Notes: generated by a model not told the origin, from the sequence alone. 64,000 nucleotides of DNA from Nelumbo lutea (GCA_022828595.1 JAKGHH010000001.1:124446999-124510998); one strand, 5' to 3'; shown: positions 35,190-46,876, counted from the stretch's first letter. Program-made: numbers and translations.

Positions 35190-35590
35190 TGCCCCCCAAC
35201 AACTATATAACAACTAGTTTATGGGGGCATTTTGGGTAAAGTTATAAGTAACTTTACAATGACCAAAATACCCCTCCTAACAACTAAATAACAAATATTT
35301 TTTTGGGTATTTTGGGCAATTGAATTATGTTCAATTCCTATAAATAACCATATCCTCCACCATTCTCATTACACCAATTCAACAATGACATAAATGACAT
35401 AAATGACCCCAACAACTATATAACAACTAGTTTATGGGGGCATTTTAGGTAAAGTTATAAGTAACTTTACAATGACCAAAATACCCCTCCCAACAACTAA
35501 ATAACAAGTAGTTTTTTGGGTATTTTGGGTAATTGAATTATGTTCAATTCCTATAAATAGCCCTATCATCCACCAGTCTCATCACACCAA
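35190..35590 (+). repeat. 213-bp tandem duplication in the hAT promoter region
   Basis: AACTATATAACAACTAGTTT occurs at 35201 and again at 35414; the copies continue colinear through CAATGACCAAAATACCCCTC and TATGTTCAATTCCTATAAAT. The second copy ends in CCTATAAATAGCCC, a good TATA box, while the first reads CCTATAAATAACCA. Confidence 0.8.
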
Positions 35591-35888
35591 TTCTACAATT
35601 CTCTTAATCTCTTTTCTCTTTCTCTCATATTCATACATTCTCAATTCTCTGCAATCTGAGAAATTCGGATTAGTTGATTGTCTGATTATGCATTCTCCAA
35701 TTCTCAAGTCTCAACTTTATCGAAGTTTTGACTTTCAATAAGAATAAGGCTTGCTTAACCAGCTCAAGTATCTCAATTTGGGAGGCTTGGACGTCGAAAG
35801 GCTTCAGCCATTGAAATCAATTTGGGATTTTGAATAGCAAGCTGGGTAAGTCGAATTAGATTAATTTTTATCTTTTTAGAATAAAAAA

Positions 35889-37623
35889 ATGGCTGGCTCT
35901 TTTGGAAACCGATTCCCCAGCATATTTGCCATGGATGACATGCAATCGCATCATGATAGTGTTAGCACTAATGTGATTGATGTCAATGGAAGTGGAACTT
36001 CCACCCCTGGTAGTAGTGATATTAAGGGAAAAAGGAGGGCTTCTAAGCTTAGTAGTCCGGTTCAAAAAGTTTTCAAGGTAGAGGATATTGATGGGAAGGG
36101 GAAAAGGATAGTTTGCCAAAAATGTAGGAAAGACTTTAGTTATCGTAGTAAGGGTGGTACGGGTCATTTGAGTAGACATCTGCTCACACATGAGCGAGAG
36201 GAAGATGAAGGGAGAGAAACAACCCAAACACAGATTGGGAGGGGGACTAGTTTTGGTACTTTTAAATATTCACAAGAAAGTACATGCAGAATAACCATTT
36301 ATATTAGCTGAAGATCCAAAGCTAGAAAAATGCTTTAAAAATTTTTTATTCATATAAACAAAATTTAATTTCTTTGTTAGCAAATATTAATTCTATAGTT
36401 GCAATTACATTGGATTCTTGGACATCCAAATTTAATATTAGTTATATTTGTGTTACTGGCCATTTCATTGATGAAAATTGACTTTTGAATAAAAGAATTT
36501 TTAAGTGTTATTAGGCTTGAATGACCACATAGTGGCCCAACTATTGTTGTAAGTATTTTAAATACTTTGCATGCTTATGGATTGTTTTCTATTAGTTTTG
36601 ATAATGCCAACAATAATGGTTCTGCAATAAATATTTTAAAATCTTAATTAAAACCATGCTTAAATGGTAAATTATTTCATATTAGATGTGAATGTCACAT
36701 CTTAAATTTATGTATTCAAGATGCATTGAATATTATTTCTACTCATATTTCAAAAATTAGAAATTGTATTATATATATAAAAAGTTCAGGGGCAAGAAAA
36801 CACGAATTTAAATATTTATGCCAAAATTATGGTTTAAAATATAAACATTTTATATTAGATGTAAAGCATAGGTGGAATTCTACCTATGCTATGTTAGAAA
36901 GTTGTATATCTCATAAACAAATTCTTTCTAATTTTTATAATTTAAAAATGCCTAATGATATGATATTTGAGGAAGACTAGGAAATGAAGTCTGTATAAGA
37001 GATTTTCTAAAACATTTTTATGATGCAACAAATGAATTATCTAGAATTTATTATCCAACTATTGTAATTTACCATATCAATTAATGGTAATCAGTGATTG
37101 TTTTGCTAAATATAGAAATAATCCACAACTTCAATGTATTGTTGAAATTATGGAAAATAAATTTAAAAAATATTGGGAGAACATTTATCCCCTTTATTGT
37201 TTAACTACAATATTAGACCCTAGGATTAGGAAGGATGGTTTAGATATTTTACTTGAAACATAATGTGAAAATATGAATATTGATATAAGAAATAAAAAAG
37301 AAGAAATTAATAATTTATTATTTGAAATGTACAGTTCTACAACAAGTTTATTTACTGAACTTAATTTTTATTTACAAACAAAATTTTCTAATTTAGGTGA
37401 AGTATCAAATAATTTTGATATTTAAGCCTGGTGGAGCGAACATTCGAAAAATTATCTGGTTCTCGCCATCATGGCATGTAATTTATTAACTCCTCCAGTG
37501 CCTATAATTCCATCGGAGTCTTGTTTTAGTGCAAGTACCTGGGTGTTGGATGACAAAAGAAGTTGCATGAATGATGAGAGCATAGTGCATCTATTTCAAA
37601 GATTAGCTAGATGCAGAAGATAG
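35889..37623 (+). pseudogene. hAT transposase (BED finger, DAYSLEEPER/RICESLEEPER-like), broken
   Basis: Starts MAGSFGNRFPSIFA at 35889. A BED zinc finger follows at about residues 75-105 (IVCQKCRKDFSY, then GHLSRHLLTH). The frame is then lost and resumes with IVAITLDSWTSKFNISYI (first catalytic-region block), SISFDNANNNGSAI and FHIRCECHILNLCIQDAL (CxxH block), DVKHRWNSTYAMLESC (the RW motif) and finally PIIPSESCFSASTWVLDDK, the C-terminal dimerisation region. Domain order and spacing fit an Ac-type transposase of about 600-700 residues. In-frame stops, for example after residue 140 and near 36980, make it inactive. A leader intron (GTAAGTCGAA at about 35845 to TTTTTAG before 35881) seems present. 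Confidence 0.88.
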
Positions 37624-38396
37624 ATTACAAGACAAGGGAGGGCATGATACAACACTAGACATTTCACACGAAGCAGATGATGAAAGTCATGAATGATGAT
37701 TCATGAATTTGACTACTTGTATATAATTTTTCATTTTTTCAAATTATTGTATTCTTTTAATTTTATTTAATTTATTTGATATATTTTTTAAATTTTTTAA
37801 TAATGTAGTTTTGTATTTTCAATTTGTAACCATATTGTATTTTTTATATTTTATTAATTTATTCCATTTTTATATTTCATTCATCCAAGTATGCAATGAT
37901 CCAATCATTATATTTGTAATTCACTAATTTGTACCTTTCAAATTTAAATGAAATAAAATTCCTATTTTTCTTCCAATTTATTATTCCATCATTTTTATTT
38001 CAATTTGGTTAAGTATTTTTTTTCATTTATGTGTTAAATAACTTAAATTTCTCATTTCTTAATTTTTTAAATAGTTTCCAATTCCCAAAGTTCATAGGAA
38101 AGTTAAATATTTTAGTTTTACAATTTTACTTAGAAAAGAAATAAAAAAATTAAAAAAAAAACAACAAATGAAAAAAAAAACATTGCAGCCCAGTTCGGCC
38201 CAAGACCAAGGCCCACATTGTGGCCTAGCCTGGCACGGCCCGGCCCAGGTCCGCGTGCTAGCATGGCACAACACGAGCCTGCCTAGGCCTGGGCCATGGG
38301 CCATGCCTGGTTGACCGCCAAAATTTCCACCGAGGAAGACAACGCGACCCATGGTGGCTTGCGGGCCAGCACGACATGACCCACTTTACACCTCTA

Positions 38397-39775
38397 CCCC
38401 CATCGGGTGCCTGAACCAATTAACAACCAGCCTCCAGTAGACAATGTGGACCCTGGCCTAAACTAGAACCAGCTACCGGTGGAGTGCCGAGCTACTGCTC
38501 CCATCGGGACAGAGGCTGCTAACTCTTCTAAAGGCTCCAAGAAGAGACGCCAATGACGAACACACCGCACTACTAAGAAAACTCAGCTCACTCCAGATGG
38601 GAGCGTGATGGAAAAAAGGCATACATCAAAGTGGCTAGCCAGGTAGGTGCTTCATCTGAACAACCCCTCATAGCTTGGGAGTCACCACTTGCATCAGAAA
38701 TCCTCTAGGCCCCGAGTTCGAAGAACTTCAGGGCGCTGACCTTCAGGATATACAAAGTTGCAATAGACCCGGTTGATCACGCTGACAACTTTCAGGCCCT
38801 AATGCTGCTTCACGAGGCCAATGACGCTAGCATGTGCATAGCTTTCCCTACCACCCTTCGAAATGAAGCTCGACTCTGGTATGGCGGGTTGGCACCAGGT
38901 TCCATAAAAAGCTGGGACCAGCTCACCAACCTATTTATCACACATTGTTCCACCAGTAAGAGACTCTAAATCAGCAACTTGCCTGCTAAATGTAATACAA
39001 AAGCCTAAATGAAACACTCTAGGAGTACATAAGAAGATTTAACATGGAACGTCTGCAAATCCTGAATCTAAACCTGTCTGTACGTTGGGAGATAGAACTG
39101 AACCTCCAACCACTCTGGAAGAATTCCTCGACGTAGAGGATAAATTCATAAAAGCGGAAGAAGCACCAAGATCGCGGTCCAAGCTGTCTGGTAAGAGGAA
39201 GCGAGCTGAAGAAGAGGCAAGCAGCAACAAATCGAAGTAGAGAAGCAAATCTCCGAAAAGAAGTCAGTCACCAAGAAGTTGGCGAAGCAGCTCACCAAGA
39301 AGAAAGAGTAAGTTTCCACAACGGGGTTCAGGTTTAGGCTGACGATCTAGAACCCCACCATTGTACAATAAGACATTTACCCATTGAATACAAAAGGGGA
39401 GAAATATTGATGCAAATAAAATCAACCAACTATGTAAAGTGGCCACCTAGGATGAAGGGTGACCCAGCCATTAGAAACCCTAATAAGAACTGCCACTTCC
39501 ATTATGACGTTGGTCATGACACAAAAAACTGCTGGAACTTGAAGAACGAGATTGAGGACTTAATTCATCGAGGATACCTTAAGTAGTTCATGAAAGATGA
39601 AGGTCAACCTACCGAGCAAGGCAGGGAGGAACCTCAGACTAGTCAGGAACAAGAAGCAACTCTCAGGAATCAGGAACAAGAAAGGCCTGTCCGGGAGGTC
39701 ATCCACATGGTCACCGGAGGGTCCATAGTAGCAGGTTGTACCACCTTGGCTGGGAAGATGAATGTGACCTAACCT
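38397..39775 (+). pseudogene. gag C-terminal part of Gypsy 2
   Basis: In one frame near 38800 it reads ALMLLHEANDASMCIAFPTT, then LRNEARLWYGGLAPGSIKSW and DQLTNLFITHCSTSKR, the retrotransposon gag (capsid) domain. Near 39500 a knuckle-like CHFHYDVGHDTKNCWNLKN is followed by a glutamate-rich stretch and VHMVTGGSIVAGCTT-like sequence (REVIHMVTGGSIVAGC), which precedes the protease in this family. No protease catalytic motif or pol follows. Frame changes and stops throughout. Confidence 0.75.
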
Positions 39776-41014
39776 CGACATTGGTCGAGGTCCCCTCCAT
39801 TGATGAGTGACGATCCACCCTTCACTTCTTCCTTGAAGCCTTCTTCTTTGAAGCCACCAACATCAACTCCATGCTCTTCATATCTGAAAAAGGAGAAAGA
39901 AATGTTAGCCAAGCTAAAAATCAATAGAACCAAAAGCAAAAAACTTGGAGACTGATCTACCTATGTGACTCAGGCCGACCTATATAAGCATGGGCTCGGC
40001 CAAAATGGTTTTTACTTTGACCTTCTAGCGGACAAAATCCTAAGCTGCAACATGCAACTCTTCGCTGAACCCTTCACTGAAACTTTGACAATCACTATGC
40101 CAAACAGTGCTCATGCCCCAACCACTGCTCTTAGAGAGGAAGGAATACCTGCTCTTTTAGTCTTTAATTTTATTGGGAAACTAGTCTAACACCTTATAGC
40201 TAACACGGAAGGGGAGATAGAAATAGAAAGGGACGTTGGGACTTTCTTCATGGTACACAAACTAGAGAAGATATCTAGATTTAAAGGGAAATTGCAGTGG
40301 TGACGTAAACAGATCAGCCCTATCAAGGTCCGAACTGCATTAGGGTGAAGTTGACCTTAAGAGACACCATAATGCCTCAACACCAATAGAATGAAAGGAT
40401 GTAGGGGAAACTGAAGGCCAGTGATTAGTGCCTCCTCAAAAATACAAATAGCATCCCAGCCATGATCCCAGGGATATTCATCAAGGTCTGGTTGAATAAA
40501 ATCATACTCGGTAGGGATCTGGTAAATGTTGTTTAGTTCTACATTGCACTCCTAAGAAAGCGCAGTTGGGCCAAAAATAGACGTTGCTCGTTGGACTTCA
40601 CCTCTTGTCCCTATTAAAGATCTAGAGCAAAACTCCCCTTGAGATTCCTCCCCTGAGGAACTCTCACCTCTTCGTTCGACCTATGGTCGAGCGATCTACT
40701 CCCTGAGGGATTGAAAGACATCGGGAAAGGCTGACTACTCACCGAAAAAAGAACAAAGTAGACCGGCACTGGCGACTAACAGAACCTCGACAGGCGAACT
40801 GGGAACAACACTTCAACTGCAACCTCCTCTGATCAGACACCGCCCCAGAAAACTCCAAAAACAGTGTAAGTGGGGACCTCAGTGGGGATCCCGCATTTAT
40901 AATCCACTTGGCAAAAGAATGAGCGGAAGAGATGCATTAACAATAAATTGATGGTTGGAACAAAGGTGCCACATGCGAGCAATTCTGAATTCAAAATTGT
41001 GTGCACCTGCTATG
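39776..41014. other. Non-pol filler region of Gypsy 2
   Basis: Where pol should be I find no RT, RNase H or integrase motif in any frame. One open frame (39965-40189) is not recognised. This may be unrelated filler or a decayed antisense-ORF region like that of Gypsy 1. Confidence 0.4.
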
Positions 41015-41412
41015 TAGGGGTGACCATTCGGTTTATTCGATTAAAAACCAAACCAAATAAACCAAAACTTAAAAAACCGAACCAAAACCAAAATTTAGAA
41101 AAACTGAAATAAATGAAACCAAAATTTTTTGTTTGGTTTTCAGTTATTTCGGTTAAAACTGAATTTTAATAACATATACTTTATTATATATTTATGAAAT
41201 CGAATTTAAATATATTATATATTAATATATAAATATATAAGGTAAAAAGTTTGGTTAATCCAGTTAATCAAAATTCTAATTCCAAAAAACGAAATTGAAA
41301 ACTGAAATAGTCGAACTGATTTAACCAAAAATCGAAAAATCAAACAAAAAAAAATCGAAACTGAAATTTTCGATTCGGTTATTCGGTTTTAATCAAATAA
41401 TGCTCACCTTTA
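41015..41412. mobile_element. hAT-type MITE rich in AACCGAA words
   Basis: Ends TAGGGGTGACCATTCGGTTT and, inverted, TAAAGGTGAGCATTATTTGA. Subterminal arms carry CCAAACCAAATAAACC and TTCGGTTATTCGGTT. Flanks share CTGCT. Inserted in Gypsy 2. Confidence 0.65.
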
Positions 41413-41626
41413 CTGCTTGCGCGCCTATTTTAAATGTTTGAAATCATCGCGCCTGCTGTGCGTGCTTCTTTTTTTGAGTTTGAAATTTGAAATCCATTGC
41501 GGTCTGGCCCAATCTTAGACCGGATCAAGAAAGCAAGCTGGGCGACCTACAAACCAGTTGGACCAATTACCTTACTGAAAGCTAGTCCCTTCATTGAGTT
41601 GACGTAGGCTCGAGAGTGGAGACAAT

Positions 41627-42317
41627 TGATGAGGGGTAATTTGGTCATTCGAATCACGTCAAGGCACGTGGCTTGTAAATGACACTTCGGCACTGAGTAA
41701 GTGAACTAGCTTGGGAAGTTAGCCTGAAGCACCTCTGTCGGGCCAAGTTAATAGGTCTCCCAGCTCGTAGCGACTTGCCTCAAAGATTGACCTAGCAGTA
41801 GGAACCTATGATGACTTGCGAGAAGAGCCCACTGACTTGTTTTGGAGATACGCAACCAACCTAAGATCCCTGGAACATTAATGCTTCGACCGTTGGACTG
41901 GCCTATCGCACCGCACGCCTCAGAGTTACTCGGGTAGATCGTAACCCCGCGTAGAACATGTACCTAACATGATAACTTACCTGACCAAGCGGAAACGGCT
42001 CCACAAAAAGATAAGGCCCATTGTAAAGGGGCAATCCCCTGATACCTATATAAGGCATTCATTTCTACTTGTAAAGGTACGTGTGATTATAAGCTCTCAA
42101 GCTCTCAAGCTCTCTCATTCTCTAAAAGACTCTCAAAGAAACTCTCTGACTTAAGCATCAGAGTGCCCACTCTAGGTAAAGACAGCCCGGGCACTCTAGC
42201 TCTCCGTCTTGTAGAACCAATCAACTCGGCCTAGCACAGCTTGGCCCTAAAAGGGAACTATCTGAATTAGTGTCCGAGTCACCTAACACGAGGGAGCTGC
42301 CTGATCGTGCGACATCA
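41627..42317 (+). repeat. 3' LTR of Gypsy 2
   Basis: TGATGAGGGGTAATTTGGTC to GCGACATCA; TATA-like CCTATATAAGGC at about 42045. CAAGCTCT is tripled near 42090 compared with the 5' LTR. Confidence 0.88.
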
Positions 42318-42542
42318 ATCGCTATATCAATTAATAATTCTAGAAAATAACTTTTAGAAAATTGATATTTATTAATAATAATTTTAAAATCTTAATCTAT
42401 ATTTTATATATATTTATATATACTAAAATTTATATTTATTGTATTTTTAGTAATTATTTATTGTGTTTTTATGATAACTATATTTTCAATAATTATGTAT
42501 AAATCTATTTTTGTTTTGTTATTTAATAAAAAATTTTCAATA
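42318..42542 (+). mobile_element. AT-rich Helitron-like DNA between Gypsy 2 and the Pack-MULE
   Basis: ATATCAATTAATAATTCTAG and TATATATACTAAAATTTATA match 13476-13580 and the inverse of 49430-49550. It continues at 44196 once the Mutator-like element is removed. Confidence 0.6.
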
Positions 42543-43194
42543 GGGAAATTGTCCAAAACTCATCACAACCTTTCACGAATTCTCTTAAACTCACCATAAC
42601 TTTTCAAAACATCCAAAACTCACCATGTCAATCAGTTCTTATTTTCCAAAACTCATCATCCGTTAGAGCACTGTTCAAGTTCATTGGCCCAAGTTGTCCA
42701 TGTCAACCTAAATGCAAGTTTCATGACCAAACTACCCTTGAATAGTGAGTCAACTTGTTAAATAATTTTTTGACTGAAGTGCCCTTAAGCGCCCAAACCT
42801 TTCATATATAAGTTTTGTGCTTGTTGAGATGAGATTCTTTCTTGCTCTCAACATCCCAGGATGAGTCTTTGCTATCGACGTCCAAGAAAGAGTCTTCTTG
42901 CTCTCAACATCCAACGAACCTCTAACCAGTTATTTCACCTTCATTTTTTCCATTTTTGCTTAATTAAGGCACTTGTTTTTTCATTGAGTGTGGGGGTGGT
43001 TTTTTGTTCCAAAACCACATGTTATTGGTTCCCTAACTAGTAGCGGCTGATGAACACAGAAAAAAACACCTATCACCCACTAAATTCTAAAACGAACAAC
43101 TTAATTGATTGGGTCTCCATTAAAATATTTCTGTTATTTCTTCCTTTTGAAAAAATGTGGTGGAGAAATTCCATGTTTCAGGATTGAGGAGTGA

Positions 43195-43519
43195 GTGGAT
43201 TCCTTTTGGAATGAACAGGAATTTGATGTTGCGGTGGGATGTGTAACAATCATAGCAAATCGATCATTGTATGTGGATTTTACATTGCCTTACACTAAAT
43301 CAAGAGAAGCTATGGTGATGCCAATCAAAGATGATCATAGGAAGAATACTTGGATTTTTTTCAGGCCTTTGACTTGAGATCTATAACTGACGATTTGTAG
43401 CCTTCATCTTTACTAGCATTGTGGTTTGGGTTCTTGAACAACGAATAAACACATAGTCCATTGGATCACCCGGACAACAACTTGGAATGATATTCCAGTT
43501 TTCCTTTTCTCTCCCTCAC
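43195..43519 (+). pseudogene. Captured glutamate receptor-like (GLR) channel fragment
   Basis: The first part reads EFDVAVGCVTIIANRSLYVD, then FTLPYTKSREAMVMPIKDD and TWIFFRPLT, the ligand-binding S1 end of plant GLR proteins (family pattern: VGDVTI, ANRSLYVDFTLPYT). A tryptophan codon has become a stop at 43375. The frame shifts at about 43400 and continues FIFTSIVVWVLEQRIN, stop, GSPGQQLGMIFQFSFS, which is the first membrane helix and the pore-loop start. No intron is seen between the parts. The rest of the channel (pore, M3, S2, M4) is missing. With two stops and a shift it cannot make a channel; it might still be transcribed from the MULE. Confidence 0.88.
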
Positions 43520-43834
43520 TAAAGATGCATATTAACTATAAAATCTGAAGATGAAGTTGGGTCTAATATATATGCTAAAAAAATATGATATAAAATTAAC
43601 AGGTAAATAAAGAGCATCCTTCTTCTGATCTATATTGGTTTGGCCACATCATCATTCCATTCGGATGAAGCAAGAAAAGTTTTCTAGAAAAGAAACTTAA
43701 AGTTCTTAGATAATTCTTTTATCATCGTCTCTAATAGTATTAAACAAAGGAACTAAGATTTGCATGTTCCTGTAAATCTCTTTAATCAACCACTGCACCG
43801 ATCAGACAACCATAGTCGAAGGTCTCAGTGGCAA

Positions 43835-43970
43835 TGATTTTCCCTTTCTCAAATGGTGGTGGAAAAAGCAGCAACAATCATTTTCACGTTCTCGGATGGT
43901 GGAAGAATCAACCACAATCGTTTTCTTTTTCTCATACGAGAGAAGCAGCGGCAATGGTGTTCTCTTCCAT
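43835..43970. repeat. Diverged tandem repeat in the Pack-MULE
   Basis: Three rough units containing TTTTCNNNTTCTC and ATGGTGGNRAAG-like words. It could be captured low-complexity sequence; no function assigned. Confidence 0.45.
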
Positions 43971-44195
43971 TCAAACTTATTAGGGTTTTGGGTTGAAAAA
44001 TGACGGGGGTAATTTTGGGATGTTGAAAAATGGGTCAAACATAAGATAGGGTAAAATAGTAAATTAGCAACATCCATTAGCCAAGTTAATGTTATCTTAT
44101 TAACATGGTAGGTTTTAGATGTTTTGAAAAGTTATGATGAGTTTAAGAGAATTCGTGAAAAGTCATGCTTAGTTTGACAATTTCTCTTTTCAATA

Positions 44196-44888
44196 ATTGT
44201 TGGCGATTAAATTATTGTTATTAATTAGAGATTAAACTATTAGTTTAGCTAAAATTAAGAGCGTTCGCGGTTTTGTTCGATTCATTTGTATGTTGTTTCA
44301 CTAACCAAATTGACCTGTCCGGGTTGGGGAGTTGGTCACCCGAAACCAACCAACCATTAGTGAAACCCAACCAACTTGAGTTATATTAGTTTGGATCAAT
44401 TTTCAGTTTGGTTGGTTGGTTCAAAAGATTTAAACTTAAAAAAGTAAATTTAAAAATGGGAATATGGGTCCATTTTAGACTAGGGAATATGAGAATTTCT
44501 CAGCTTTTCCATATTAAAAATTATATATATATATAATGGTCAGGTCAGTTTGGTTTTTGTCGATTTACAAATGGCCAAACTAAAATTAACTCGACCTGGT
44601 TAGGTTGGGAAATTGTTGAATCGAAATTCACCAAAAATACTAGAAAACTAACTAACTCAAATCGAGTTGGGTCGTGTTGGTCGGTTTCACCATTTGATGA
44701 ACTACCTAGCTAAAATTAATTATTGTTATTTTTGGATTATAAAAAAATATTAAGAATAGTATATAAAATATAACTAATTATTAATTATTTAAAAGGTTAA
44801 AATATAAAACAATTTTCCACTCTTATGTGCTTTTATTGTTTAGCTTTTGCTTAACAAAGCTTGTGCATTGCATGGGTCCCTGCTAGCT
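44196..44888 (+). mobile_element. Helitron-like element, right part with 3' hairpin and CTAG
   Basis: Ends TTTTGCTTAACAAAGCTTGT, then GCATTGCATGGGTCCCTGCTAG: imperfect stem and CTAG. The internal block 44240-44700 (CAACCAACTTGAGTTATATT, TTGGTTGGTTCAAAAGATTT) is an inverted copy of 48540-48960. Together with 42318-42542 it forms one element split by the Pack-MULE. Confidence 0.6.
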
Positions 44889-45028
44889 GCAACTTGAGTA
44901 TTGGGTTGAGTTGAGAGTCGATCTAATCGTAAGTCTCAAACCTCAAGCTCAAGGTTGGTCCAATTTCAAGGTTCAGCATGAGTTTACCTACCTAGGCCCA
45001 ACTCAACTTTAACTAAGCATCTCGGGAT

Positions 45029-45549
45029 TAGGGATGACAATTTTTACCCTACCTAGTGGGTATCCATCCCTACCCACCTCGATGGAGTGGGTTTTTTTGT
45101 TTGAAGGATGGGTATTGGGACAAGTCCGGATTTAAAATTCTACAACTCATATGTTATGGGTAGGGTACGGTATTAGGCTAAACCCAATCCCCTCAACCTA
45201 CATGTTGTTGGAAAGCATATAAACTTTATGTACGAGATATTGAATTTAATAATATTTTGAATTAGATGTAAAGGATAATTGATGGTTTATGTGTTCTTTT
45301 ACATCTTAATCAAATAATTTGAGGTTTTTTGTTTATTTATATTATTTTACTTATTTATTGCTTTATATAACAATAAATAATAGGAAATTATATGCGGGTT
45401 TTAAACCCAACCCATCCCTACCCTTGAATACGGGGAGGGTTTTACATTTTCATGTGCACGGAGGGCTTGGGTTCTTAAAATCCAATCCGTGGCGAGTAAA
45501 GTCTAGAATTTACAAAATCCTCCCCAAACCCACTCTATTGCCATCCCTG
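45029..45549 (+). mobile_element. Non-autonomous hAT-like element, 520 bp
   Basis: Ends TAGGGATGACAATTTTTACC and, inverted, AGGGATGGCAATAGAGTGGG. The body matches 13631-14030 in inverse orientation. Flanking octamers do not match well. Confidence 0.6.
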
Positions 45550-46112
45550 TTTGGGTTAGGCTTGAGCATATAGAGCTTTGTAGCTTAATTGTGCAAAAGC
45601 TTTGATTGAATCCGGCCAAACTTGAATTAAGTACACCTAACTTTCACCTTGTTTTAATAAAGCACATACATCACACGGGTACCTAATAGTTAATTAATTA
45701 AGATGGAACCATAAAACGCTCTTCATCTTGTATTTTTTTTTTATTATTATTCTTGTGCTCGGCAACACAATCATCAAAGAATGTATTTGCTTTACTTTGT
45801 CCCAAGGGCACAGAAGTGATCATGAGTAGGCGTGGGCAGGACTTAGCGCCTATAATAAGGGCTGTAATCCGGGCGCATGCCAGGTTATGGGCATACAATT
45901 TTAGTTTGTGACGTGCATTAAAATTTCACTTAGAAAAAGAATGTGAAATAAAACCTTTATAAAAATTTAATGGTTAAATTTTCAGTTGCAATAAATTTCA
46001 GTTGAGTTGCTAATCCTCCTTCCTTTGAAATTAAAGCAAATTCTTAAAATGAAATCAATTCAACTAACAATTGAGTGGGTTACCCAAACCAGATCCATAC
46101 GCATATTTAGCA
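45550..46112. other. Intergenic, no gene seen
   Basis: Contains an eroded Helitron-like end at 45655-45690 (AATAAAGCACATACATCACA, then CGGGTACCTAATAG). The remainder shows nothing I can name. Confidence 0.4.
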
Positions 46113-46239
46113 GTTTTGGTTAGGGGTGCTCATGGTAGCCTTTTTTTTAAACCAAACGGGTTATCGGTTCAGTAACCAAAACTGAACGAAGCCGATTGAT
46201 TTGTTCAGTTGGTTAGTTTTTTTATATTTATAATATAAT

Positions 46240-46500
46240 AGAAGGGATTCATGTGATGCACGAGAAAATTTGAAGGACTTAATAGTTTTATTTTTCATTT
46301 AATATTGATTTATAAAAATAATTAGTGTTAATTGAATATGAATAAATATTTATTAATAAATTTAGTTTTATTAATAATTTGTAGTAATTTTAATAATTTT
46401 TATTTTTTCAATGAGATTTGGTTAACTTTAAATAAATAAAAATAATTATAAAAGATAACATTTTTATTAATTTCATTAATAGTTAACAATTTAGGAATGA
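46240..46500 (-). mobile_element. Helitron-like fragment, minus strand
   Basis: Inverted it ends TTTCTCGTGCATCACATGAA, an eroded hairpin, and upstream blocks match 33040-33250 closely in order. Confidence 0.45.
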
Positions 46501-46876
46501 CAACGGGTTCAGGGCAAGGTAACCACTCCTTAATGTCGGGCGAGTTCAAGAGCAAGGCACCCCACTCCTCATCAAGGATGGAGAATCCTTGAATTTCCCT
46601 ATCTTATCCCTAGTATTGGGCGGGTTCAAGTAGAGGTGTAAATTGGGTCGTGCTTGGTCGGCACAACACGAGCTCGTACAAAGTGTGAGTCATGCCATGC
46701 CGACCCACGAGGCATCCCGGGTTGTGCCTCCCTCCTCTAGGATAATTTGGGGGGTTGGTTCGGCACAGTCCATGGCCTGTGACGTGTCGTGGGTCGGGCT
46801 GGTCCATGGGTCGGGCCTTGGGCCAGGCCATGCTGCACACCAAGCCAAGCTCAAGGTAAGGCACCCACTCCCCATC

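Larger units (their letters stand above)
34908..38396 (+). mobile_element. hAT transposon, 3.49 kb, once autonomous
   Basis: Ends TAGAGGTGTAAATTAGGTTG and, inverted, TAGAGGTGTAAAGTGGGTCA. Flanking octamers CCACCATC (34900-34907) and CCCCCATC (38397-38404) differ at one base. Subterminal DNA at both ends is full of GGCCCGGCAC-like words. The interior encodes a hAT transposase with a BED finger. It sits inside the gag of Gypsy 2, so it is younger than that insertion. Confidence 0.92.
33734..42317 (+). mobile_element. Gypsy LTR retrotransposon 2 (gag only, no pol), with nested hAT
   Basis: LTRs of 705 and 691 bp share TGATGARGG starts, ATCA ends, GACACTTCGGYRCTGAGTAAG and CTTAAGCATCRGAGTGCCCA blocks. 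The primer site begins TTGATGCCATTTATGGAAAA; the polypurine stretch is CGAGAGTGGAGACAAT. Only gag and a zinc knuckle can be read inside; reverse transcriptase and integrase are absent. Flanks CTTGT and ATCGC do not match, so no target duplication is visible. Excluding the 3.49-kb hAT, the element is about 5.1 kb: a non-autonomous or deleted relative of Gypsy 1. Confidence 0.88.
42543..44186 (+). mobile_element. Pack-MULE: Mutator-like element carrying a GLR gene fragment, 1644 bp
   Basis: Perfect 9-bp duplication TTTTCAATA at 42534-42542 and 44187-44195. Terminal inverted repeats of about 85 bp: the left starts GGGAAATTGTCCAAAACTCA, the right inverted GAGAAATTGTCAAACTAAGC, and both run on through CACGAATTCTCTTAAACTCA and ATAACTTTTCAAAACATC. 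Long TIRs and 9-bp duplications define Mutator-like elements. No transposase is present; the interior holds a fragment of a plant glutamate receptor-like gene. This is the definition of a Pack-MULE. Confidence 0.92.

Noticed and set aside
20571..42317. Large-scale repeats read at first as a segmental duplication
   Set aside because: The similarity between the 20-28 kb and 33-42 kb regions is confined to related Gypsy LTR termini and gag, which independent insertions explain.
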